Positions 19,005-27,288 of a DNA stretch of 64,000 nucleotides are shown here, in pieces. This DNA is from Trichomonas vaginalis G3 (lineage: Eukaryota > Parabasalia > Trichomonadida > Trichomonadidae). The stretch spans positions 26,628,082 through 26,692,081 of the forward strand of contig NC_067207.1 of assembly GCF_026262505.1 (NCBI RefSeq). Reading direction: 5' to 3'. A model generated the notes under the pieces. That model was not told where the DNA came from. It made no database searches and worked only from the letters and a program-made list of their open reading frames with translations. Both the position numbers and the translations under genes were made by a program. The first letter of the stretch is position 1. Each line of letters opens with the position of its first letter.

Positions 19005-19215
19005 AGATTGCTTTCCTCGGAAAAACCGAGAGAAGAGATTCCGTACGAAAACAGTGAAATTTCTCTAGACCGACTTCCTTCGGTCTTGCATAAAACTCAT
19101 GAAAATCGTGAAAAATTGCGACCCAGACTTTTTTCGGGGTCGCCAAAACTCTATGAAAATCATGAAGAACAGCGAGTAGGTAAGAAACCTTAGTCGCCTA
19201 AAACTCTATGAAAAT
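19005..19215. repeat. Cluster of short GC-rich hairpin modules
   Basis: Contains the module GCTTTCCTCGG...CCGAG...GAAGAGATTCCGTACG, also found inside the KilA-N gene at 63455, and repeats of AAACTCTATGAAAATCATGA with TCGCC, whose reverse is tandemly repeated at 51100-51300. No gene is supported here. Confidence 0.65.
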
Positions 19216-19293
19216 CATGAATTTCCTTAAGATAGAAAAAATAAAGTTAGTTTTATTTTTATTTATTTTTTTATTTTGTATGTAAAGACAGAT

Positions 19294-20118
19294 ATGTCAA
19301 CAACAGAGAACACAACAACAGTTATAGTCCATGAAGCTATAAATGAAGAATATGAGTGGGTTCAGTTTAACAAACAACTCCGTCTCATTCGTTCGGTCAA
19401 AGACGATATGTACCAAATGCAAAGTATTTTGACAGCATGTTTTGCTCCAGATACCAAACATACAGACGATTGGTTCAAAAACCAAAGCACACAAGAACTT
19501 TTGAGCGAAGCACAGCGAGACCGACTTCCTTCGGGGTCGCCTAAAACTCATGAAAATCGTAAAAATTTGCCAAATGGTTTGAGAGGTTGGTATGTACATA
19601 GACTTCTTGTAAATGCTGTTGCAATGTGGGCTTCGCCTCGTTATGCATGGCATGTTTACAGACTTCTTGACGAAATTCATAGACAAGAACGTGAAGAGAT
19701 GGAAAAGAAACTTCATGCAAAAGATGAAGTCATTGAAGCAAAAGACAAAAGCATTCAGAAAAGAATACCACGTTCGGTACCAAAAGGAAAGGAAAAGAAC
19801 TATAAGTATATGATTTATACTGAAGAGATGGAAAATGAAGAAGATAAAGATATGGTTATGTTGCATTTAGTCAGAAGAAACAACAAAAGCTTTTACGACC
19901 TTGCTAAGATTTACAAATCTGACAGAAATTGGTTCTATCGCGAAAACTTACCGATTTCAATGACACCGAATGAAGATGTGAAACAAATAGTTCAAGATAC
20001 GTTACCTCAAACACACTATGATATGAAAGGTTGTACAATACTTACATTCAAAGAAGATTTGTCATTGTTAAAGGAAAAAATAACAGAGTATTTTGACAAC
20101 TTCAAACAAGCAGAGTAA
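19294..20118 (+). CDS. KilA-N domain protein of element A
   Basis: 274 residues from ATG at 19294. Residues about 20-125 form a KilA-N DNA-binding domain: WFKNQSTQELL, then RGWYVHRLLVNAVAMWASPRY and the helix HVYRLLDEI. A coiled coil (residues 125-160) and a basic link follow. The C-terminal 100 residues (MVMLHLVRRNNKSFYDLAKIY onward) resemble the extension seen after KilA-N in large DNA viruses (DUF3627 type). KilA-N proteins are viral and phage regulators. Residues about 73-86 are encoded by a GC-rich hairpin insert that differs in the second copy at 63229. The frame is intact. Confidence 0.75.
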   Translation: MSTTENTTTVIVHEAINEEYEWVQFNKQLRLIRSVKDDMYQMQSILTACFAPDTKHTDDWFKNQSTQELLSEAQRDRLPSGSPKTHENRKNLPNGLRGWYVHRLLVNAVAMWASPRYAWHVYRLLDEIHRQEREEMEKKLHAKDEVIEAKDKSIQKRIPRSVPKGKEKNYKYMIYTEEMENEEDKDMVMLHLVRRNNKSFYDLAKIYKSDRNWFYRENLPISMTPNEDVKQIVQDTLPQTHYDMKGCTILTFKEDLSLLKEKITEYFDNFKQAE

Positions 20119-20150
20119 ATGAACCATTTATTTTTCAAGCTTGACTTCAG

Positions 20151-20564
20151 ATGGCTCAAGTAGCTCAATTAGGTAAATTGCCTCGTCAAATCCTTCTGGC
20201 ATTCCGAGTCCTTCCATCCGACAGAAAAAGTTTTTCCCGACGACAGAAAAATATTTTCCCGACAACTGGAAAAAAATTTCCTTCCGACAGGAAAAATTTT
20301 TCCCGACGACAAGAAAAAATTTTCCAGTTGTCCGTCCGTAAACCATTCAAATTTTCGAAAATTGAGAACTTTTTGGTCGAACTTCAGGAAAAGTTTTTCC
20401 TTCCAACAGAAAAAAATTTTCCTTCCGACAGGAAAAGTTTTTCCCGACAACTGGAAAAGTTCTTCCTTCCGACAGGACACAAACGAATGTCTCACGTCCC
20501 TCTTCCTGAATGCCTTCCAAAGCCAGAAGAACCGACAGCCCCAGCACCACAACAGACTTACTAA
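20151..20564 (+). CDS. Repeat-built element A protein ending like the 16587 protein
   Basis: 137 residues from ATG at 20151. Residues 20-110 are made of units such as FPSDRKSFSRRQEKIF from the DNA repeat below, and the last 30 residues (HKRMSHVPLPECLPKPEEP) match the start of the protein at 16587. It is probably a gene whose 5' half was filled or replaced by repeats. Whether it is expressed is open. Confidence 0.35.
   Translation: MAQVAQLGKLPRQILLAFRVLPSDRKSFSRRQKNIFPTTGKKFPSDRKNFSRRQEKIFQLSVRKPFKFSKIENFLVELQEKFFLPTEKNFPSDRKSFSRQLEKFFLPTGHKRMSHVPLPECLPKPEEPTAPAPQQTY
20210..20480. repeat. Degenerate tandem repeats TTCCGACAGGAAAAATTTTT
   Basis: About a dozen units of 16-20 bases, alternating CCGACAGGAAAA, CCCGACGACAGAAAA and CCGACAACTGGAAAA with runs of T. 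Many units are themselves partly palindromic (GGAAAA with TTTTCC). Confidence 0.8.
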
Positions 20565-20583
20565 GACTAAACACTTACATTTT

Positions 20584-21458
20584 TCAAGCTTGACTTTTTA
20601 CAATTTGAACTTTGTTCGCGTAGATATGAATTCTGAAAGAAGTATGAGGGTCTTGTATGACTTTGTACTTCTCCCATAGTTCATATCTGTCAAACTTACC
20701 TGCCATGGACTCTTTCATAAGTTCCATGAAATCGTCTTCGGACAATCCGGGGAAAAGTACAATGTCAGTAAGTATTCTTTTAACATCCTTACTTAAACTC
20801 TTTGCTGTCTGTACACAAATGACAACTGAGATGTTAAAGTGTCTGAGCTTCTTAAGAATTCGACACATATCTTGTTCTCTATTCTTTAACAAAGGATGAG
20901 AAGCAAAGTCATCTAAGATAAGAAGACATCTATGAGGGTATGTCTTCCAATCGTAAGATTGCAATTTCTTCGAAATGTATTCTATCTCTTTCTGTTTGTT
21001 TCTGAAGTGTTTCTTCTCTAATATTCTCTGCATTTCCTCATTTGGGTCTTTAAACTTAGAATTTATATACTCATTTATAGCATTATACTTCAAAACTCTT
21101 CTTTGGTACTTCTTTATCCAATCTAACAACTCAGAGTCTTTTATACATACTAACTTAGACTTCTTTATAATATCTTTGAACGAATTGACGGTTTGGTCAA
21201 ATTGACCAGAAGTACTACAAATGACAACTAACTCATAGAATGGGTTCTTCTCATCTAGTTCTTGTTGTTGTGCAGCCATTTTAAGATAAGTGAAAGTCTT
21301 ACCCGACCAGGTGGTGCAATTAGACCTGTTATACCATTCTGAGCAAATAAGAACTTGTCATGTATAGGCTTTATCTGAGCATTTTCTAATTTCTTCTTGT
21401 TCTTCTTCAAAACATTCTCAAATTTCTTGTCAATGTCAGCAAACTTTTTTTCTAACAT
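20584..21458 (-). pseudogene. FtsK/HerA-type DNA-packaging ATPase gene of element A, broken
   Basis: The product begins MLEKKFADIDKKFENVL and carries VVICSTSGQFD, LLILDDFASHPLL (Walker B) and SVVICVQTAKSLSKDVKRI (sensor strand), the marks of the packaging ATPases of Polintons, virophages and large DNA viruses. It pumps the genome into the capsid. It matches the intact copy at 50165-51040 nearly base for base. This copy is broken. It is divergent to the 21495 gene across a short A/T spacer. Confidence 0.8.
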
Positions 21459-21494
21459 ATTTTTAGAAAAATTAAAATTTTTATCTTTTAGAAA
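21459..21494. promoter_or_regulatory. Two-way A/T spacer between ATPase and 21495 genes
   Basis: 36 bases between two divergent ATGs. It has ATTTTTAGAAAAATT on one side and TTTTTATCTTTTAGAAA before the plus-strand ATG, so both genes see a TTTTAGAAA-type box. Confidence 0.45.
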
Positions 21495-21962
21495 ATGTCT
21501 AGCGATTTCGCTATCTATATTCGAGACAAACTTTTTGACAGCAAAACATCTGTCGACCATAAAATCTTACATAGTGTAAACAAGAAAGGTGAATTTGTTC
21601 TAAAGTTCTGTTTCTGGGAATATGACAAGAACCATAAAACATTACAAAGAGCAGTCTTAAAATTTGTCAATGACAGACTTGTTGACAGAGATGACGCCGA
21701 TTGGAAAGATGAAGTCCAACAAAAGTTCTTAGAATGCAAAGAAGACACATGCGCTGTTCTTGAAGATGAAATAGAAAACAGAATAGATGAGCTATTAAAG
21801 GACAAAGAACTTTTACATAAATATGGTTGCGCCAAATTTGACATAACTCCACCAGAAAAGAAGAAGAGAGAAAAGAAAGAAAAGAAAGTAAAAGAAGAGA
21901 AGAAAGTAGAAGAGAAGAAAGAACCTGAACCAGTTCCAGAGAAAAAGAAATTTGACATGTAA
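21495..21962 (+). CDS. Element protein with charged C-terminal tail (family also at 49679 and 62747)
   Basis: 155 residues, intact. The first 110 residues form an alpha/beta domain (MSSDFAIYIRDKLFD, FVLKFCFWEYDKNH, RAVLKFVNDRLVDRDDAD), and the last 40 are almost only Lys, Glu and Pro. The protein at 62747-63121 shares the pattern FTYVLKEYDRYHNE and LIKFVDKKLV, so element B has two diverged members. The constant pairing with the ATPase gene suggests a morphogenesis role, which is inference. Confidence 0.55.
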   Translation: MSSDFAIYIRDKLFDSKTSVDHKILHSVNKKGEFVLKFCFWEYDKNHKTLQRAVLKFVNDRLVDRDDADWKDEVQQKFLECKEDTCAVLEDEIENRIDELLKDKELLHKYGCAKFDITPPEKKKREKKEKKVKEEKKVEEKKEPEPVPEKKKFDM

Positions 21963-21978
21963 AAATAAAATTTTATTT

Positions 21979-22398
21979 TTAGAACATTTCTGGGTCAATG
22001 TCAATGTTCTCTTCCTCTTTAGGAGCAAACACTGGCTTAGACTCTAAAATCTTTTTACCCAATTTACCTTGAACTTCAACTATCTTAGACTCATAATATT
22101 CATAGTCGTCTGTCTTCTTTGGTTCATAAGGTATAACAAGTTTGTATGCTTTGCCTTCTTTAAGGTTTGAGAACCTTCTGTCAAAACTTTCTTTGACTGC
22201 TAACAAACCTTCTATGTCTAAGTCTTCAAATTTCGCACCATTTTTAGTCACAATAGCAAACTTAACTGGTTCGATGTTCCAAACTTTGCTGAATGAAGAC
22301 TTTTCAAAATGGTAGAAGTAAACATTCAAATATGTGAATGGGTCTAGTTCTTCTTTAAGTCCTGACATGTACTTGTTTACTGAGATGAATTTTGCCAT
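21979..22398 (-). CDS. Candidate single-strand DNA-binding protein of element A
   Basis: 139 residues, intact. A beta-rich core (TYLNVYFYHFEK, VKFAIVTKNGAKFEDL, KAYKLVIPYEPKK, YYESKIVEVQGKLG) ends with an acidic tail EEENIDIDPEMF whose last residue is Phe. Phage T7 gp2.5 and bacterial SSB also end in an acidic tail with a final Phe that contacts replication partners. It stands directly downstream of the helicase gene, on the same strand. The fold is not proven. The copy at 49243 is nearly identical and also intact. Confidence 0.5.
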   Translation of the reverse strand: MAKFISVNKYMSGLKEELDPFTYLNVYFYHFEKSSFSKVWNIEPVKFAIVTKNGAKFEDLDIEGLLAVKESFDRRFSNLKEGKAYKLVIPYEPKKTDDYEYYESKIVEVQGKLGKKILESKPVFAPKEEENIDIDPEMF

Positions 22399-22437
22399 CT
22401 TTTCTATCGGATAAAAAAATATTTTTTTTAAATTTAC

Positions 22438-23671
22438 TCATAAAAAATTTTTCTTTGTATATACACCATTCTGTACGTCTAAAAGACTTTTGACATTTGC
22501 CAAGAATGTTCGTTTAGACGCTGTCATATAACCATATTCTTGACAATATTGTTTATACGAATCGTACAATGACCTTTCATCTAAACACTCAAAGTCAGTT
22601 TCATCTATGAACAGTTCATATACACTCTTGTTTGCTTCTAACAATGTTTGTCTCTCTTCGGTATGTGGAATTTGTCTTGGATTGAACTTTGAAATATCTA
22701 ATGTCATAAAATATGAGAACAAGTGGTTGTAAAAGTCAGATGTCAAAGTTTCTGCTAAGTCGTCAAAATATTCTGTATCTTGCATATGAGAATCTGACGT
22801 TCTGACAACTACATATCTTCTGTCAGAACTTTCTAACTTCATCGGAACAACATTGTTTGAAACCATAATGAAGTTTGCAACATTTTCACAAACTCTTTGG
22901 TCTTTATACTTTCTTTCAACAACTCCAACTTTGTCTGTTATAAGACTCTTCAAAGCATCTGAGTTCAAAACTTTTGTTGTATCTATACTTTGAAGTTCAT
23001 TGCAAACTATAAGTTTCATATTCTCAATTGAAGAGTTAAATTTACCGCAGATGTTTTCTAAGTTTGTCATATTCGGGTTCGAATAGCCCTCTAATAGTTT
23101 GCATAAGATATCTGTAAAGAATGTGTTCTTACCTGTTCCTTGTTTTCCAATTATAATGAGAGCAGTTTCATTTTTAGCACTTGGATGTTGTAAGATGTTT
23201 GCAAACCAACATAAGATATACTCATAGACTCTTTCGTTTCCATTGCATATAATTTCTTTGACATGGTCTAACCAAGCTTCTATAATATTTTCTTTCCATT
23301 CTACTTGTTCGTATATTAATCCAGTGAAGATAGAATAGAAGTTTGGAGAAGGTGTATAGAACTTTATACCTCGAACTGAAAAAATCTTCTAACTTTGACA
23401 ATAAGATATCCCAAGCATCTAACATCTTCATGCCAACTTGTACGACTTTTATTTTCTTAAGTTTCTGTCTACATTCTTGTTCAGACACTATTGTTGCTCT
23501 TGGTTTGTTAAAGACAACATCCCATTCTTTCATGACATAACATTCTGGGGCAGAGTCGACATAAATGACTAAACGTTTCAAATTCTCGACTGCTTTGTTA
23601 TAGTCTCGAAATGGACACATATTTCTGAATGCTTGGAAGTCATAAAAATCTGAAACATCTATTCTGTACAT
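22438..23671 (-). pseudogene. Superfamily 3 helicase gene of element A, broken
   Basis: The N-terminal part starts MYRIDVSDFYDFQAF. The central ATPase has the Walker A region GKQGTGKNTFF, a Walker B-like strand LIVCNELQSI, and motif C FIMVSNNVVPMK followed by the Arg-rich SSDRRYVVV, all in the order of D5-like SF3 helicases of virophages and large DNA viruses. The C-terminal region (YDSYKQYCQEYGY, KRTFLANVKSLL) looks like the winged helix that follows. The enzyme unwinds DNA for replication. The copy is broken. Confidence 0.75.
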
Positions 23672-23702
23672 TTTTATAAAAATAAAAAAAATATTTTTTT
23701 TT

Positions 23703-24498
23703 ATTCTTGACTTTTGTTGTTCCATTTGTTGCATTTGTTGTTCTTGAGCTATTTGTTGTTGAAGTTGTTCTTGTAATACAATACTTTCACCAGTTGCATC
23801 TTCCAATTCGAAACTTTCTGCCGTCATTGACAAATACATAGGACATAAAAGTTTTACAGGAACAAAGTTTGCGTCAACTAATGTCAACGTTATACTTGCC
23901 AAAAGTGTTTGAGTTCACTAAGGTTGAAAATTCTGCATTCGAATGAACAATAGGCAAACCAGCAGAGAAAGTATTGTTTATACGCATAAGTATCTTTTGG
24001 TCATAATAGTTTCTGTCGACATTCGAATAACACTTTGAACCTAAGTTTGAAACAATATATAAGATTGGTGTGCTTAATGTCAATGGAATAGACATTCCTT
24101 GTATGACACCTTTTCCTGTTATAGGAAACTGTTGGTAGTAAAAACCAGAAATAAGTTTTGTATTATAGCTCATATCGTTTATAGTAAAACTCAGTCGGAC
24201 ATCCAAACATAATGAAACCTGCTCTAGTTGCAGCACATGTTACCCTACTTAAAGTATTAAATAAGTCAACAAAACCTGTTGGTGGTATATCTGAGTAAGT
24301 ATCTTCAAAGGAGTATTTTTTACCATTCACAACAATAAAGTCTTCTGGTGTCAAAAGAGCAAAACAGGCTTTAGTCGTCATTGTGTTTAAAGTTAGTTTA
24401 CAATACCGTCCTTGAGGACTTTGTAAGTTTGTTGTTATAGAATTATATGACTCAGGGTTTTTAGTCGTAATAGTATAAACCATTATGTCTTCTGCCAT
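23703..24498 (-). pseudogene. Minor capsid (penton-like) gene of element A, broken
   Basis: Starts MAEDIMVYTITTKNPES and is rich in beta strands (GRYCKLTLNTMTTKACFAL, GKKYSFEDTYSD). The end, ASITLTLVDANFVPVKL, matches KDMQFRLVDFQGEPVEL of the gene at 56000-56762, and a Gln-rich tail follows. Length, beta content and place between the helicase and capsid genes fit the single jelly-roll vertex protein of Polintons. The identity is inferred from position and pattern. The copy is broken in a few places. Confidence 0.55.
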
Positions 24499-24508
24499 TT
24501 ATATATAT

Positions 24509-24739
24509 TTAAAAGTTTTTCTGAAAGTGGAGAAGAACTTCATCTAAACTTTCACATGGCGTTTCTTGAAGTTCTCTGTCTAAGAAGTTCAAATATTTTG
24601 TAAAGACATAGAACTTTCCTTTGTCTACACGAACAAACAAAACAGGGTCTTTCATATCGTTCAAAAGTGTGTAAAGTCCTTTACATGAAATAAAGTCTAT
24701 ATTATTTTTCTTCAAACATCTTTCAAGAAGTTTTGACAT
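24509..24739 (-). CDS. Small element A protein, 76 aa (family also at 46906 and 55767)
   Basis: MSKLLERCLKKNNIDFISC opens the protein, followed by a beta region (VLFVRVDKGKFYVFTKYLNFL) and an acidic helix ending VLLHFQKNF. The 90-residue protein at 55767-56039 has the same order of elements and the same neighbours (minor capsid gene and the 24746-type gene), so the trio is a conserved cassette in two lineages. Function unknown. Confidence 0.5.
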   Translation of the reverse strand: MSKLLERCLKKNNIDFISCKGLYTLLNDMKDPVLFVRVDKGKFYVFTKYLNFLDRELQETPCESLDEVLLHFQKNF

Positions 24740-24745
24740 TTTTAC

Positions 24746-25326
24746 TTAGCAAATAAATTTTAATGAAATGTTGTGGTCGTCAAATATTTTTATGACGTCT
24801 GGGAAACTATACTTTAAGTTCAACGTTTCACCTCCTTTCATAACGTATATCTTGTCAATGACATTATATGAAACACCACAGCAACTAATGTCGGGTTCTA
24901 TTTCTTTGATGTTTATATCGTCTGCCTCTGTCAAAAGTTTCAATAGTTCTTTCAAAACTTCATGAGGTGCAATGACATATGAGTTCACTTTTACAGGGTT
25001 GTGTTCGACCAAGTTTAACATTATACCTAAAGCTTGACAAATCTTCTCCTGAGTTTGAAGTTTGTCTTTAAGTTGTTGGTAGTCGTTTCGAATATCTGCA
25101 ACAGAACTTAAGTCTCTGCTAACTTCAGGATATGTTGGTTGTTCTTTTACAGGAACAATTGTATACCATCTTCGTCTTCGTATGGTTTCCCCACTTCAAC
25201 ATCTCTGTCTTTGACATTGACAACAACACTTTGACTGTTTGTTTGAGTTGGTGAATTTAACTTCACATCTGCCACCGCCATTAAACCTTTTGAAACACTT
25301 ACGCTTCTATTTTTCGGAAATGACAT
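24746..25326 (-). pseudogene. Conserved cassette gene of element A (family also at 46319 and 55057), broken
   Basis: Begins MSFPKNRSVSVSKGLMAVADV with a disordered Ser/Thr/Asn segment, then a helix, then a compact domain with EPDISCCGVSYNVIDKIYV and LNLKYSFPDVIKIF. The intact protein at 55057-55707 repeats this plan (DPEIECCGQTPLFMKIG, FKYKYSNEYTKL). The paired Cys are conserved between lineages. The function is unknown; the place beside the minor capsid gene suggests a structural accessory. This copy is broken. Confidence 0.5.
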
Positions 25327-25344
25327 TTTACTTAGAATAAAAAG
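25327..25344. promoter_or_regulatory. Two-way promoter-like spacer
   Basis: TTTTACTTAGAATAAAAAG fills the gap between two divergent ATGs (one end base belongs to the gene). It differs little from the 10936-10953 spacer TTTTATCTAGAATAAAA. Confidence 0.5.
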
Positions 25345-25764
25345 ATGGACGTATTCGAGTATCTCTTCGAATTGAAGCAGAACAAAGTTTACACACACAA
25401 ACAATACAAATACATTGACAGAATAGTTCTTTATACAAACAATGGTAAATGTTATAGAATAGCAATATTTGCTGAACCAAAATTTTTCATAAAGCAAAGA
25501 AAGTTGGTATAACTGAAATGGTGAAAGTTCTTGAGACAAAAATATAACTTCAAAACTTACAGATATTTCTAAAGGTAAGTTTATCTTACAATATTATGTC
25601 AAAACTGGCGTACTGTCAATATTTGACGGAGAGAAGTCAGTTCAAGAACAACTTACTGACCTGCTGCCAAAATCTGCTCGATGGAAGCTGTCGTTATGCC
25701 AATCTGAGGAGCCCCAGCAGGTTTCATCGAACGAATCTTCAAAAGAGCATCTTCCGTGAAAAGT
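25345..25764 (+). pseudogene. MDVFEYLF-type gene of element A, broken
   Basis: Starts MDVFEYLFELKQNKVYTHKQY and continues as an alternating beta/helix protein. The equivalent frame in element B (45882-46301) is open over 139 residues. It runs head-on into the major capsid gene and overlaps its 3' end. A distant likeness to the start of the 51655 protein (MDVMTEQKQLIQIKTYNK) is possible but weak. Function unknown. This copy is broken. Confidence 0.45.
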
Positions 25765-27256
25765 GCTATTGGTTTTGTAAACTTCTTTGCTCTCAGTTCA
25801 TCTGGACCGTCTCTGTCACCAGTATATTGTATTTGTACAGTACCAACAGTTGAAATACCACCCATAAAGTCTTCTGAGTCAGCAAATGGAATGCCAAGCC
25901 AAAAGTTTGAACGGTCTCCATTTGTATATTGAGTTTTTTGACCTCCTGTATGAGTCCATACTTTCACATATGGCATAATAGAACTTTGCATTTCAGGGTT
26001 AATGGTTGTTGTGAAGTTGTTGTTAAAGTTCATAGCATCTAATGTCAAGTTGTATGACCTCATATCCTCAACTGTAGAATATTCTTCTCTTGGATAATAT
26101 TTGCCATCTATGTTTATATGATATTTAATACCGGGTTGTAGAAACAAGAATAGTCATTTATAGTTCGTCTGAACAGTACAAACATAGTATCTGCATGTTT
26201 CATTGCAGTTGTTAAAGCAATATCTGTTCTTGCACCTGGGTCAGCACTTTGGTTTCCAACTTCACCTGCAAAGTCTTTGACAGATATTTGGTGTATAGGG
26301 AACATAAGTGGAACTGCAATATATTTGGCAGCTAAAGCATTTGAAATATCTGGGTCCAACATATAGACTGCAAGTCTGCTTTCTATTCTCTTGCATTCAA
26401 ATTTTTCGCATGTAAACTTAACTGGGTCCCAAGCAGTTCCAGCAGCATTGAAATAATAGTTTACTTCATTGTTGAAGTTTGAGAAACCAAAGTCTAAGTC
26501 AACTTTGTCTTTGCAAAAGTCACAGAACTTGGCTCCACCAGTTCCAGCTATAGTAATGCTGAATGGGTCTTGTGTTGGTGCAATGACTAAGTTATTTTTG
26601 CTTGGAGTAAGTTCAATAGAAATTTTTCCTGCCCAGTTTGGCAAGTATCTTAAAAACCTGAAGATGAGGAAAGATGACAAAGGAACTCTAAGTTTCAGTT
26701 TTACTTTAGTGGCAGCAGTTCCATCTGAACCAGAAAGGTTAACATAAACTCCTGGAACGTTAGGGTCAAGTCTTCTTATTTTCTCAATATTTGCATACTG
26801 GTCTGTTTGTTCTCTAGCTTGTGGTTGTACTGAGTTTCTCAAAGCGAACCATTCATAGTTTGCCCATGTTACTGTTTGAACTAAGTCAGAGTTAGAATAT
26901 ATCTTATATCCCATGAAAACTTCTGGAGCATATTGGTATCCGACATAGAAAATTCCATTGCAACCTTTCTTGTCAGACAACTTGGCAGAAGGTTTTATTT
27001 CAATGTCTTGTTCCACGTATAAGAATGAGTTGTCAATAGAAATAATATGAAACCTGTCGCAAGCAATATCTACTGTTGTTGAAGAACCTTCTCCAAACTC
27101 ACCTACGTTTCCATAAGAAACAGCAGTTGTATATTCGTAAGTTCCAGGAACTATTTCTGACCTTCTAATGGCATTGTCGCATTCGTTATACCATTCGGAA
27201 ACATTTCCGTTCATGGCATCCAAAACTGTTGGCGTTATATTCTGAGCGGCGTACAT
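25653..27256 (-). pseudogene. Major capsid protein gene of element A (double jelly-roll type), broken
   Basis: The product starts MYAAQNITPTVLDAMNGN. Early strands read FHIISIDNSFLYVEQDIEI, then VFMGYKIYSNSDLVQ, LKLRVPLSSFLIFRFL and GKISIELTPSKNN. Late strands read MSVLD-type loops, YNLTLDAMNFNN and VQIQYTG. Size (about 1.6 kb), beta content, and a diverged counterpart in element C with the same order of motifs support a double jelly-roll capsid protein, the main shell unit of Polinton-type particles. The match to element B is nearly complete. The copy is broken. Confidence 0.65.
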
Positions 27257-27288
27257 TTCATATGGGTAAAAATATAGAATAGTTGGAT

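Noticed and set aside
20169-20574. Minus-strand frames across the GACAGGAAAA repeats
   Set aside because: They are a by-product of the near-palindromic repeat units, which are open on both strands.
25596-25853. Plus-strand frame antisense to the capsid gene end in A, with a twin at 45788-46045
   Set aside because: It depends on a non-ATG start and mirrors conserved capsid codons. The real convergent gene starts at 25345.
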